64,000 bases of DNA from contig NZ_CADFEJ010000007.1 of assembly GCF_902833055.1 (NCBI RefSeq), forward strand, positions 186,001-250,000. The letters are read 5' to 3'. A program made the position numbers and the translations under genes. This document shows, piece after piece, positions 46,579 through 56,516 of this stretch. The first letter of the stretch is position 1, and every line of letters begins with the position of its first letter. Under the pieces are notes generated by a model that did no database searches, was not told the DNA's origin, and saw nothing but the letters and a program-made list of their open reading frames with translations. This DNA comes from Burkholderia territorii (GTDB lineage: Bacteria; Pseudomonadota; Gammaproteobacteria; Burkholderiales; Burkholderiaceae).

Positions 46579-47226
46579 ATGCTGGATCGTGAAGGCTTTC
46601 GCCCGAACGTCGGCATCATCCTCTTGAACGCGCGCAACGAGGTGTTTTGGGGCAAGCGGCTCCGCGAGCACTCCTGGCAGTTTCCTCAAGGTGGGATCAA
46701 GTACGGCGAGACCCCCATGCAGGCGATGTACCGGGAACTGCACGAGGAGACCGGCCTGCATCCGGAACACGTCAAGATAATCGGCCGCACCCGCGACTGG
46801 TTGCGTTACGAGGTGCCTGACAAGTTCATCAAACGCGAAGTACGCGGCCATTACCGCGGCCAGAAGCAGATCTGGTTCCTGCTGCGGATGGTCGGACGCG
46901 ATTGCGACATTTGCTTGCGCGCGACCGATCACCCGGAGTTCGATGCGTGGCGCTGGAACGAGTACTGGGTGCCGCTCGATGCGGTGATCGAGTTCAAGCG
47001 GGATGTTTATCAGTTGGCGCTGACGGAACTGTCGCGCTTCCTGCGCCGCCCGGCGCAGCGAGCCGAAAAGCCGCGCGGGCCGCGTCCGGCGCGCTATCCG
47101 CGCGTCGTCGGGGCGCAGGTCCAGCAGACGCTGACGATTGTCGACACATCGGTAGTGTGTTCGGAGATCGAAGCGGAGGCGAGCACGCTCGACGAGATGC
47201 CGCCCCGCGAGATCGTCGGCAAATGA
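46579..47226 (+). CDS. rppH: RNA pyrophosphohydrolase
   Basis: Removes pyrophosphate from mRNA 5' ends and starts decay by RNase E. 215 residues with a complete Nudix box: [20 protein letters not shown] then [24 protein letters not shown] at the N-terminus and [21 protein letters not shown] are typical of RppH. The 50-residue C-terminal tail is basic and Pro-rich, longer than in E. coli (176 aa). A start ATG at 46579 lies after AAGGTGG. Confidence 0.95.
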   Translation: MLDREGFRPNVGIILLNARNEVFWGKRLREHSWQFPQGGIKYGETPMQAMYRELHEETGLHPEHVKIIGRTRDWLRYEVPDKFIKREVRGHYRGQKQIWFLLRMVGRDCDICLRATDHPEFDAWRWNEYWVPLDAVIEFKRDVYQLALTELSRFLRRPAQRAEKPRGPRPARYPRVVGAQVQQTLTIVDTSVVCSEIEAEASTLDEMPPREIVGK

Positions 47227-47289
47227 CGAGTCGGACTGCATGACCGGGCGCGACCTTGTGTCGCGCCCTTTTTTTACGAGGAATGCATA

Positions 47290-47847
47290 TTGAAAGCGAT
47301 TGCTCTCGCGCTCGCATCGATTGTCGCGGCGGCCACGCTGGCCGGTTGCGCGAATTCGAAGACGCCGACCAACAAGGACGACAGCGAATTCGTGTACCTG
47401 CTGGACCGCCAGGGCAACTGGAAGGAAAACCCGGTCGACACGCTGCCGCCGCTTCCGCAAGCGGGCGACCTGCTGCCGTTCAACGTATCGCAGAACACGC
47501 CGCTCAAGTTCTCCGTCGATGCGAAGTCGCTCGCGGTCGGCACTGATGGCGTCGTGCGCTATGCGGTCGTCATCACGAGCCCGGCCGGCGCCCGCAACGT
47601 GAACTACGAAGGCATCCGCTGCGACACCTACGAATGGCGTCAGTATGCGGGACTGAATGCGGATCACGACGGTTGGGACCGCACGGTCGAGAACGACTGG
47701 CGTCGCATCGAGAACGGTGAGCTGAACGCGTATCACTCGGCGCTGTACCAGGACTACTTCTGCTCGAACAAGATGCCGCAGGGCACGACCCAGCAGATTC
47801 TCGAGAACATCCGGTTCCATCGCACCGCGATGAGCCAGTTGCGCTGA
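47290..47847 (+). CDS. CNP1-like family lipoprotein
   Basis: 185 residues with a lipoprotein signal: LAGC, Cys20. The mature part matches the CNP1-like family: EFVYLLDRQGNWKENPVDTLP and GIRCDTYEWRQYAG, then NDWRRIENG. Two Cys residues in the C-terminal half may pair. The function is unknown. The TTG start is supported by AGGA nine bases before; there is no in-frame ATG near. A terminator follows at 47891. Confidence 0.85.
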   Translation: MKAIALALASIVAAATLAGCANSKTPTNKDDSEFVYLLDRQGNWKENPVDTLPPLPQAGDLLPFNVSQNTPLKFSVDAKSLAVGTDGVVRYAVVITSPAGARNVNYEGIRCDTYEWRQYAGLNADHDGWDRTVENDWRRIENGELNAYHSALYQDYFCSNKMPQGTTQQILENIRFHRTAMSQLR

Positions 47848-47890
47848 CAGCGCGACGCCGGCCGGAAGCCCTTCGGCCGGCCGCAACAAA

Positions 47891-47915
47891 AAGCCCGCAC
47901 GATGCGGGCTTTTTT
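47891..47915. terminator. Bidirectional terminator between the CNP1-like gene and proB
   Basis: AAGCCCGCA (47891-47899), loop CGA, TGCGGGCTT (47903-47911), flanked by AAAA on the left and TTTT on the right. It serves both convergent transcripts. Confidence 0.88.
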
Positions 47916-47943
47916 AGTATCTCGAGACGCCTTGACCGGGCGC

Positions 47944-49062
47944 TTACACGAGCACGAGGTTGTCTCGGTGAATCAGTTCCGGCTCCAGCATGTAGCCGAG
48001 CACCGTCTCGATCTCGCCGCTGGGTTTGCGGTGAATCAGCTTCGTTTCCGCGCTGCTGTAGTTCGTGAGGCCGCGCGCCACTTCGCGTCCATCGGGGCCG
48101 ACGCAGGCGATCACCTCGCCGCGCGCGAAGGCGCCCTGCACGCCGGTCACGCCGATCGGCAGCAGGCTCTTGCCGCCGGCCGTCAGCTTCTCGACCGCGC
48201 CGGCATCGATCACGACGTGCCCGCGCACCTGCAGGTGATCGGCCATCCATTGCTTGCGCGCGGCCATCCGCGCGGTGCGTGCGACCAGCTGCGTGCCGAT
48301 CGCCTCGCCCGCCGCCAGCCGCACCAGCACGTCGGCTTCGCGGCCGCTCGCGATCACGGTGTTCGCGCCGCTGTGCGCGGCGCGCTTCGCCGCGAGGATC
48401 TTCGTCAGCATTCCGCCGCGGCCGAGGCTCGAGCCGGCCCCGCCCGCCATCGCCTCGAGTTCCGGCGCGCCCGCACTGGCTTCCGCGACCAGCGTCGCGT
48501 TCGGATCCTTGCGCGGATCGGCGGTGAACAGCCCCGACTGATCGGTCAGGATGATCAACGCGTCGCCTTCGATCAGGTTCGCGACCAGCGCGCCGAGCGT
48601 GTCGTTGTCGCCGAACTTGATTTCGTCGGTGACGACCGTGTCGTTCTCGTTGATGATCGGCACGACGCCGAGCCGCAGCAGCGTGAGCAGCGTCGAGCGC
48701 GCATTCAGGTAGCGTTCGCGATCGGCAAGATCGGCGTGCGTCAGCAGGATCTGCGCGGTGCGGATATCGTGCTCGGTGAAGCGGCTTTCATAGACCTGCG
48801 CGAGGCCCATCTGGCCGACCGCGGCGGCAGCCTGCAGTTCGTCGATCTCGCGCGGGCGCTTGCTCCAGCCGAGCCGCTGCATCCCTTCGGCGATCGCGCC
48901 GGAACTCACGAGCACCACTTCCTTGCCCTGCGCCCGCAGTGCGGCTATCTGGGCCGCCCAGCGGCCGATCGCTGCATGATCGAGCCCCTTGCCGTCGTTG
49001 GTTACGAGGCTCGAGCCCACCTTCACCACCAATCGCTTCGAATCCGCGATGATCGAACGCAT
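47944..49062 (-). CDS. proB: Glutamate 5-kinase
   Basis: Phosphorylates glutamate, the committed step of proline synthesis, and is feedback inhibited by proline. 372 residues: an amino-acid kinase domain ([52 protein letters not shown]) and a C-terminal PUA domain (about 275-372). obgE lies 90 bases upstream on the same strand. Confidence 0.96.
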   Translation of the reverse strand: MRSIIADSKRLVVKVGSSLVTNDGKGLDHAAIGRWAAQIAALRAQGKEVVLVSSGAIAEGMQRLGWSKRPREIDELQAAAAVGQMGLAQVYESRFTEHDIRTAQILLTHADLADRERYLNARSTLLTLLRLGVVPIINENDTVVTDEIKFGDNDTLGALVANLIEGDALIILTDQSGLFTADPRKDPNATLVAEASAGAPELEAMAGGAGSSLGRGGMLTKILAAKRAAHSGANTVIASGREADVLVRLAAGEAIGTQLVARTARMAARKQWMADHLQVRGHVVIDAGAVEKLTAGGKSLLPIGVTGVQGAFARGEVIACVGPDGREVARGLTNYSSAETKLIHRKPSGEIETVLGYMLEPELIHRDNLVLV

Positions 49063-49152
49063 CGTGCGCTGTCTCCTGTATCTGATGCCTGCCCGGCCGG
49101 GCGCGATTAAATTCCGGCACCGGGCGCGATGCCCGGTGCGCTCCGGCCCCGC

Positions 49153-50268
<1,116 letters not shown>

Positions 50269-50391
50269 TCACTCCGACCAGTATTTCCGCTATTGTGCCG
50301 CGCGCCGGCGCGCTTGAACAATCTGCCGTTTGGCGGATTGCGTGCCGTTTCGCGACAGCCGCCGGTGCGCACATGCGCCCGGCGGCCAAAT

Positions 50392-50424
50392 AAAAAAAGG
50401 CCCCGCGAAGACTGCGGGGCCTTT
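50392..50424 (-). terminator. Terminator after rpmA
   Basis: GGCCCCGC (50399-50406) and GCGGGGCC (50414-50421) flank GAAGACT; on the minus strand seven U residues follow (plus A run 50392-50398). It separates rplU-rpmA from obgE-proB. Confidence 0.9.
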
Positions 50425-50452
50425 CGGCTACGAAGCCCGTGGGTGCCTGAAC

Positions 50453-50716
50453 TTAGGCAGCCGCCGGGACGACGATGACCAGATGCTTCTTGTCCGCGCC
50501 CTTGGTCGCGAACTTGACGTGACCGTCGACCAGCGCGAACAGGGTGTGATCCTTGCCCATGCCGACGTTCTCGCCAGCGTGCATGCGCGTACCGCGCTGA
50601 CGCACGATGATGCCGCCGGCGTTGATCGCCTGGCCGCCGTACACTTTCACGCCGAGACGTTTCGACTCGGAGTCGCGGCCGTTCCGGGAAGAGCCGCCTG
50701 CCTTTTTGTGTGCCAT
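50453..50716 (-). CDS. rpmA: Ribosomal protein L27
   Basis: 87 residues. [20 protein letters not shown] is the conserved L27 N-terminus whose tail reaches toward the peptidyl transferase centre; [20 protein letters not shown] follows. It is 24 bases after rplU, in one transcript with it. Confidence 0.97.
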
Positions 50717-50740
50717 CTGATTGCTCCTTTACCGAGGCGC

Positions 50741-51052
50741 TTACGCGTTGATCGCGTCGATGCGCAGCTCAGTGTAGTTCTGGCGGTGGCCGCCGTGCTT
50801 TTGGTAGTGCTTCCGGCGACGCATCTTGAAGATGGTGACCTTGGCATGACGACCGTGCGACACAACGGTGGCCTTGACGGAAGCCCCACTGACCAGCGGC
50901 GTACCGAACTTAATCGATTCGCCTTCGCCCACTGCGAGAACCTGGTCGAGCGTGATTTCAGCGTCAATGTCAGCCGGTATCTGTTCTACTTTGAGTTTTT
51001 CGCCAACGGCAACCTTGTACTGCTTGCCGCCGGTTTTTATGACCGCGTACAT
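50741..51052 (-). CDS. rplU: Ribosomal protein L21
   Basis: 103 residues: [19 protein letters not shown] at the N-terminus and [20 protein letters not shown] in the middle are the L21 signature. The ATG at 51052 was chosen; longer in-frame starts lack homology. The promoter is strong and a hairpin lies in its leader. Confidence 0.97.
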   Translation of the reverse strand: MYAVIKTGGKQYKVAVGEKLKVEQIPADIDAEITLDQVLAVGEGESIKFGTPLVSGASVKATVVSHGRHAKVTIFKMRRRKHYQKHGGHRQNYTELRIDAINA

Positions 51053-51076
51053 TGAGAACCTCACTCTGGATCCAAT

Positions 51077-51136
51077 TTTTCCGCACACCACGCGCGGAAA
51101 ACACGTGATTATACATGGGGTTAGCACCCAAGTCAA
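51077..51136 (-). promoter_or_regulatory. rplU promoter and leader hairpin
   Basis: Read leftward: TTGACT (plus 51131-51136), 17 bases, TATAAT (plus 51108-51113), a near-ideal promoter with start near 51101. The leader then folds: TTTTCCGC (51094-51101 on the minus strand) with GCGGAAAA (51077-51084), an 8-bp stem at the very 5' end. It could stabilise the mRNA or mediate control by a ribosomal protein. Confidence 0.8.
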
Positions 51137-51216
51137 AGCCGATCCACGATTGCCGCGCGCAAGCCCTGGCCGGACGGCCAAAATCACGGCGCCGGCACGT
51201 CCGACAGACCGGGATA

Positions 51217-51242
51217 CCGCGGATTCGACTTATAATCCGCGG
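51217..51242 (+). promoter_or_regulatory. ispB promoter -10 inside a 9-bp inverted repeat
   Basis: CCGCGGATT (51217-51225) and AATCCGCGG (51234-51242) form a perfect dyad. The TATAAT at 51231-51236 overlaps its right arm and lies about 27 bases upstream of the ispB ATG. No good -35 is present at 17 bases. The dyad is a candidate operator. Confidence 0.5.
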
Positions 51243-51262
51243 CATCACCCATTTCGATCATC

Positions 51263-52258
51263 ATGTCGTCGTCCACCGCCTCCCCCACCCTCAGCGCCGC
51301 CCACCTGCTCGCCCCGATCGCCAGCGACATGGAGCAGGTCAATCGCGTTATCCGGCAAAGCCTCGCGTCCGACGTGCTGCTGATCAACCAGATCGCCGAG
51401 TACATCATCGGCGCGGGCGGCAAGCGGCTGCGTCCGGCGCTGCTGTTGCTCGTCGCCGGCGCGCTCGGCGAGACGTCGCACCAGCGGCACGTGCTGGCCG
51501 CCGTCGTCGAGTTCATCCACACGGCCACGCTGCTGCATGACGACGTCGTCGACGAATCCGAACTGCGGCGCGGCCGCCAGACGGCCAATGCGCTGTTCGG
51601 CAACGCCGCGAGCGTGCTGGTAGGCGACTACCTCTATTCGCGCTCGTTCGAGATGATGGTCGGCGTCGGCAAGATGCGCGTGATGGAAATCCTGTCGGAA
51701 GCGACGACGATCATTTCCGAAGGCGAAGTCCTGCAGCTCCTGAACATGCACGACGCGGACGTCGACGAGTCGCGCTACATGCAGGTAATCCGCTACAAGA
51801 CGGCAAAGCTGTTCGAGGCATCGGCCCGCCTGGGCGCGGTGCTCGCCGGCGCCGATGCGCCGACCGAAGCCGCCGCGGCCGAATATGGCCGCCGCATCGG
51901 CACCGCATTCCAGATCATGGACGACTGGCTCGACTACGCGGGCACGGCCGAAGCGATGGGCAAGAATGCCGGCGACGATCTGCGCGAAGGCAAACCGACG
52001 CTGCCGCTCATCTATCTGATCGAACGCGGCACGCCCGAACAGTCGGCGCTCGCGCGCGAGGCGATCGAACAAGGCGGCACCGATCGCTTCGATACGATCT
52101 TCGATGCGATCACCCGTTCAGGCGCGCTCGACCACACGCTCGAATGCGCGCGCCAGGAAGCACAGGCCGCTGCTGCCGCGATCGCCGCGTTCCCGGACTC
52201 GATCTACAAGGAAAGCCTGCTCGCGCTGTGCTCGTATTCGACGTCGCGGCAGTCGTAA
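51263..52258 (+). CDS. ispB: Octaprenyl (polyprenyl) diphosphate synthase
   Basis: Makes the polyprenyl tail of ubiquinone by adding isopentenyl units to farnesyl diphosphate. 331 residues with both aspartate-rich motifs: LLHDDVVDESELRRGR and QIMDDWLDYAG, and GGKRLRPAL near the N-terminus. It is divergent from rplU, as in many proteobacteria. A hairpin with a short U tract follows. Confidence 0.95.
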   Translation: MSSSTASPTLSAAHLLAPIASDMEQVNRVIRQSLASDVLLINQIAEYIIGAGGKRLRPALLLLVAGALGETSHQRHVLAAVVEFIHTATLLHDDVVDESELRRGRQTANALFGNAASVLVGDYLYSRSFEMMVGVGKMRVMEILSEATTIISEGEVLQLLNMHDADVDESRYMQVIRYKTAKLFEASARLGAVLAGADAPTEAAAAEYGRRIGTAFQIMDDWLDYAGTAEAMGKNAGDDLREGKPTLPLIYLIERGTPEQSALAREAIEQGGTDRFDTIFDAITRSGALDHTLECARQEAQAAAAAIAAFPDSIYKESLLALCSYSTSRQS

Positions 52259-52270
52259 ACGCGCCGCGAA

Positions 52271-52322
52271 GGGAACGCGATACCTTCTCTCGAAAAATTT
52301 CTTCGCGAAGGTATTCCCTTTT
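52271..52322 (+). terminator. Bulged hairpin terminator of ispB
   Basis: GGGA (52271-52274) and ATACCTTC (52280-52287) pair with TCCC (52315-52318) and GAAGGTAT (52307-52314), with a five-base bulge and an AT-rich loop, followed by TTTT. It lies between ispB and the tRNA gene. Confidence 0.6.
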
Positions 52323-52406
52323 AGAAAAAACATCGTTATAGTTACGTTCTTGCTTGAGACGACGCAGCGATCTTCACGAAGGCGCCGGAGTCGGAAGAGC
52401 AAAAAT

Positions 52407-52483
52407 CGGGGTGTAGCTTAGCCTGGTAGAGCGCTACGTTCGGGACGTAGAGGCCGGAGGTTCGAATCCTCTCACCCCGACCA
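52407..52483 (+). tRNA. tRNA-Pro (anticodon CGG)
   Basis: 77 nucleotides with encoded CCA. Acceptor CGGGGTG pairs with CACCCCG; the anticodon stem CTACG/CGTAG holds the loop TTCGGGA, so the anticodon is CGG and reads CCG, a preferred proline codon in this GC-rich genome. GGTTCGAATCC is the T arm. A strong terminator follows. Confidence 0.97.
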
Positions 52484-52495
52484 GATTTGAAAAAA

Positions 52496-52524
52496 CCGTG
52501 CACCACGTGCACGGTTTTTTTTTT
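52496..52524 (+). terminator. Terminator of tRNA-Pro
   Basis: CCGTGCAC (52496-52503), loop CAC, GTGCACGG (52507-52514), then ten T residues. Confidence 0.93.
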
Positions 52525-52632
52525 GCCTTTCCTCTGCCGATCGCGTGGTCGCCATGCGGCGCGCGACACGACCCGGCCGCCGGCCTCTGCTATATTTCCT
52601 CCATCCCTGTCCTTCACTGCCCTTTCTGACGC

Positions 52633-53919
52633 GTGGACCAAATTCCCTTATGGGCGCAAATCGGCGCCGTCTTCCTGCTTCTCCTCTGTTCCAGCTTCTT
52701 TTCCATTTCCGAGACCGCGATGATGGCGCTCAACCGCCATCGGCTGAAGCATCTCGCCGGCCAGGGCGTACTCGGCGCGAAAACCACGCAGGGTCTTCTC
52801 ACGCGCACCGACCTGCTGCTCAGCGTGATCCTGATCGGCAACAATCTGTTCAACACGATCATCCCGGTCCTGACCACTTCGCTCGCGCTGCACACGTTCG
52901 GCCGTAACAACCTCGCGCTGTCGATCGCGACCGGCATCGTCGCGTTCCTGATCATCGTGTTCGCGGAAATCGCGCCGAAGATCGTCGGCGCGACCTTCCC
53001 CGAGCGCATCGCGCTGCCCGCCAGTCTCGTGATCGCGCCGCTGATGCGCGTGTTCAAGCCGGTCGTGTGGTTCGTCAACGCGCTCGCGAACGGCGTGCTC
53101 TGGGTGCTGCGCATCAATACGAAGAAGGGCCGCGACCAGCGCATGTCGGCCGACGAGCTGCGCGCGATCGTGCTCGAATCGAGCAGCTTCATGCCGACCA
53201 AGCACCGCAGCATCCTGCTCAACCTGTTCGACCTCGAGAACATCACCGTCGACGACGTGATGGTGCCGCGCCGGCAAATCGAATCGCTGAACTTCTACGC
53301 GCCGCTCGACGACATCCTGCATCAGCTCGAGACCTGCTATCACAACCGCCTGGTCGTCTACGAAGGCGACATCGACAAGGTGCTCGGCGTGCTGCATGTG
53401 AGGAAAACACTCACCGCGCTGCACAACCAGGATTTCGATCGCGAAACGTTGCGCACGCTGCTCGCCGAGCCGTACTACGTGCCGTCGGGCACGCCGGTGG
53501 TGCAGCAGCTCCAGTATTTCCAGGAAAGCCGGCAGCGAACGGCGCTCGTCGTCAACGAGTACGGCGAACTCGAGGGGCTCGTCACGCCCGAGGACATCAT
53601 CGAGGAACTGATCGGCGAATTCACGACGTCGATGCCGCGCGGCGAGCGCGCGGGCGGCTGGGATCAGAACGGCGAATGCATCGTCGCCGCCAGCATGCCG
53701 TTGCGCGAACTGAACCGCTGGCTGCACCTGCAACTGCCTACCGACGGACCGAAGACGCTGAACGGCCTGATCCTCGAGATCCTCGAGGAAATTCCCGAAG
53801 GCGACGTGTGCCTGAAAATCCAAGACGTGATGCTCGAGGTCATGCGCAGCGACGACCAGGCCGTTCGAACCGTCAAGCTGTTCAGGCCACGCGGCACGCG
53901 CGCGCGCGCCGCACGCTAG
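52633..53919 (+). CDS. HlyC/CorC-family membrane protein with CBS domains
   Basis: 428 residues. A DUF21/CNNM membrane domain with about four helices (LWAQIGAVFLLLLCSSFFSISET, first 160 residues) is followed by two CBS domains (about 200-320; DDVMVPRRQIESLNF, LVVYEGDIDKVLGVL, GLVTPEDIIEELIGEF) and a C-terminal CorC_HlyC domain. It resembles E. coli YfjD. A role in Mg/Co transport is proposed for the family but not proven. The GTG start (52633) is the first codon of the conserved region. Confidence 0.9.
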   Translation: MDQIPLWAQIGAVFLLLLCSSFFSISETAMMALNRHRLKHLAGQGVLGAKTTQGLLTRTDLLLSVILIGNNLFNTIIPVLTTSLALHTFGRNNLALSIATGIVAFLIIVFAEIAPKIVGATFPERIALPASLVIAPLMRVFKPVVWFVNALANGVLWVLRINTKKGRDQRMSADELRAIVLESSSFMPTKHRSILLNLFDLENITVDDVMVPRRQIESLNFYAPLDDILHQLETCYHNRLVVYEGDIDKVLGVLHVRKTLTALHNQDFDRETLRTLLAEPYYVPSGTPVVQQLQYFQESRQRTALVVNEYGELEGLVTPEDIIEELIGEFTTSMPRGERAGGWDQNGECIVAASMPLRELNRWLHLQLPTDGPKTLNGLILEILEEIPEGDVCLKIQDVMLEVMRSDDQAVRTVKLFRPRGTRARAAR

Positions 53920-54001
53920 CCGAACGGCCGACTGTCGGCGCCGCTCGCGATACGCGACCATTTGCAGGTCACGATCAACAGGCGGCCGAGCGCCGGCTCA
54001 C

Positions 54002-55279
54002 ATGCACTTCCCAGCACCCGGGGCGCCGCTGCGCGGGCAGCGGCCGCCCGCCTCCAGCAACGCATCGTCCGCTGAAACGCCACGGCCGCTCGACGCGGCG
54101 CAGCTCGACGACTCGCCCGCCGTCCGGCTGCTGACAGACACGCTGCACGCCGCCCGCGTGCGCGACGCGTCCGACGTCCACATCGAACCATCCGAAGCAG
54201 GCTGGCGCATCCGCCTGCGCATCGACGGCGTCCTGCATGAACACGCGCGGCCGCCTGCGCATTTGCGCGACGCACTCGTGACGCGGATCAAGGTGCTCGC
54301 CCGCATGGACATCGCCGAGCGCCGGCTTCCGCAAGACGGCCGGCTGCGCATCACGGTCGACGGCGGCATGCGCGGCGACTACCGCGTCAGCTCGCTGCCC
54401 ACGCTGTTCGGCGAGAAGCTGGTGTTGCGCCGCCTGGAAACGTTGCCGCCCGATCTCACGCTCGCGCGCCTGGGCTTCGACGCGCGGCAGGCCGCGGCAA
54501 TGGAGGCCGCGATTCGGGCGCCGCACGGCCTCGTGCTCGTCACCGGGCCGACCGGAAGCGGCAAGACGCTGTCGCTCTACTGCGCGCTGCAAATGCTCGA
54601 CCGAGATGCGCACAACGTGTGCACCGTCGAGGATCCGGCCGAGATTCAGCTCGACGGCATCAACCAGGTCGGCGTGGCCGAAAAAGCCGGGCTCACTTTC
54701 GCCACGGCGCTGCGCGCGCTGCTGCGGCAGGACCCGGACGTGATCATGGTCGGCGAGATTCGCGATGCGGAAACGGCCGACGTCGCGATCAAGGCCGCGC
54801 AGACCGGGCACCTCGTGCTGTCGACGCTGCATACGAACGACGCGCCGGCAGCCGTCGCGCGACTGCTCGACATCGGCGTCGCGCCGTACAACCTCGCGGC
54901 CGCATTGCGCCTCGTCACCGCGCAACGCCTCGTTCGGCGCCTTTGCACCGTCTGCCGCGTGCGTTCGGACGCATCGGCACGCGCGCTGTGCGAAGCCGGC
55001 TGCGATCCGGCAGCGCTGGAATCCGGATGGCGTCCGTTCGTCGCACGCGGCTGTCCCGCCTGTCACGGCATCGGTTATCGCGGCCGGATCGGCCTGCATC
55101 AGACGATGCCGGTTTCACCGGCGATGGCGGAGCACATCGTCGCGCGCGCGAGCGTCGGCACGCTCGCGCAATGCGCGGCCGCCGACGGCGTACGGACTCT
55201 GCGCGACGCGGCACTCGCGCACGTCCTCGACGGCACGACGAGCGTCGCGGAAGCGTTGGCCGCGACGCCTGACGCGTGA
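54002..55279 (+). CDS. Type IV pilus assembly ATPase PilB/GspE-like, short form
   Basis: 425 residues of the GspE/PilB secretion ATPase family. All core motifs are present: Walker A GPTGSGKT (182-189), Asp box CTVEDPAEI, Walker B DVIMVGEIRD, His box TLHTND, and a C-terminal zinc Cys-x2-Cys pair of motifs (CTVCR, CPACHGIGYRGRIG). The N-terminal domain that PilB and GspE normally carry (about 150 residues) is missing; the T2SSE core starts near residue 39. The pilC-like gene overlaps the 3' end by four bases. It would power pilin assembly; a type II secretion role is possible. Confidence 0.88.
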   Translation: MHFPAPGAPLRGQRPPASSNASSAETPRPLDAAQLDDSPAVRLLTDTLHAARVRDASDVHIEPSEAGWRIRLRIDGVLHEHARPPAHLRDALVTRIKVLARMDIAERRLPQDGRLRITVDGGMRGDYRVSSLPTLFGEKLVLRRLETLPPDLTLARLGFDARQAAAMEAAIRAPHGLVLVTGPTGSGKTLSLYCALQMLDRDAHNVCTVEDPAEIQLDGINQVGVAEKAGLTFATALRALLRQDPDVIMVGEIRDAETADVAIKAAQTGHLVLSTLHTNDAPAAVARLLDIGVAPYNLAAALRLVTAQRLVRRLCTVCRVRSDASARALCEAGCDPAALESGWRPFVARGCPACHGIGYRGRIGLHQTMPVSPAMAEHIVARASVGTLAQCAAADGVRTLRDAALAHVLDGTTSVAEALAATPDA

Positions 55280-56490
55280 TTGCCATGCCTGCACCGCCAA
55301 ACGAAACCCGCTTCGCGTGGCGCGGCCGTCGTCGCGACGGCACGCCATGCCACGGCGACGTCATCGCATTCGATGCAGCCGCCGCACGCGCAGCGCTCGC
55401 GCGCGACGGCGTCGCGGTGCTGTCGCTCGACATTCGCGGCGCGGCCCGGCCTCCGGCCGCCGGTGCAAGAGAGGTCACGCGCTTCACGCGTCAGCTCGCG
55501 AGCTTGCTGCAGGCCGGACTGCCGCTCGCACCGTCGCTCGAGATGCTCGCCCGCACGCGCACACGCGACGGGCTGCCGCGCATCGCCGCCGGCCTCGCGC
55601 GCGAGATCGTCGGCGGGCAACGCTTCGCAGCCGCGCTCGCACGCTATCCGGCCCAGTTCGGCGCGCTGTATCGTCAATTGATCGAGGTGGGCGAGGCCTC
55701 CGGCGCACTCGGTACCGTGCTGACCCGCGTCGCGGAGCACCGGGAACGCACCGATGCGCAATGGCGCAAGCTGCGTGCCGCGCTCGCGTACCCGGTCGCC
55801 GTCATCGTGTTCGCGCTCGCGATCTCGGCCGCGCTGATGGTGTGGGTCGTGCCGACGTTCCGGCAGATCTTCGACGGCTTCGGCGCGGCGCTGCCGGCGC
55901 CGACCCGCGCCCTCCTCGCCCTTTCGTCCGCGACATCGGCGTGGGGCGGCATGTTGGTTGCCGGCGCAGCCATCGCGGGGCTCGCCGCGCGCCACGCGCT
56001 GCGGCGCTCGCCGTCGCTGCGCCATACGGTCGCGCGGCATTCGCTGAATCTGCCGCTCGTCGGCGGCGCGCTCACGCGCTTCGCGACCGCGCGCTGGTGC
56101 CGCTCGCTCGCAACGCTGCTCGGTGCCGGCGTCCCGCTCGCCGATGCGTTCGCCACGCTCGAGCGCACCGCCGGCCATCCGGTGTTCGAACGGGCCACCG
56201 CGCAGATTGCGTCGCGTGTGCTGCGCGGCGCGCGTCTGGCCGATGCGATGCACGCGGCGGGCTGCTTCCCGGACGACGTCGTGCAGCCGATCGCCGTCGC
56301 GGAAGAAACCGGCGCGCTCGACACGATGCTCGCCGATATTGCCGCGCTATGCGAGCGTCAGCTCGACGCGCGCCTCGATGCGCTCGGCGCGCTCGGCGAA
56401 CCGCTGATCGTGATCGTGCTGGGCGCACTCGTCGGCGGCCTCGTGATCGCGATGTATCTGCCCATCCTTCAGCTGGGCAACGTGGTGTAG
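55276..56490 (+). CDS. pilC: Type IV pilus inner-membrane platform protein PilC/GspF-like
   Basis: 404 residues with two T2SSF repeats (about 65-185 and 265-390; FTRQLASLLQAGLPLAPSLEML and RFATARWCRSLATLLGAGVPL) and about three membrane helices. It forms the platform turned by the PilB ATPase. The start overlaps the ATPase gene and the prepilin peptidase follows 26 bases later. Confidence 0.92.
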   Translation: MIAMPAPPNETRFAWRGRRRDGTPCHGDVIAFDAAAARAALARDGVAVLSLDIRGAARPPAAGAREVTRFTRQLASLLQAGLPLAPSLEMLARTRTRDGLPRIAAGLAREIVGGQRFAAALARYPAQFGALYRQLIEVGEASGALGTVLTRVAEHRERTDAQWRKLRAALAYPVAVIVFALAISAALMVWVVPTFRQIFDGFGAALPAPTRALLALSSATSAWGGMLVAGAAIAGLAARHALRRSPSLRHTVARHSLNLPLVGGALTRFATARWCRSLATLLGAGVPLADAFATLERTAGHPVFERATAQIASRVLRGARLADAMHAAGCFPDDVVQPIAVAEETGALDTMLADIAALCERQLDARLDALGALGEPLIVIVLGALVGGLVIAMYLPILQLGNVV

Positions 56491-56516
56491 CATCGCAACC
56501 GATTCCGTCGCCTTTC

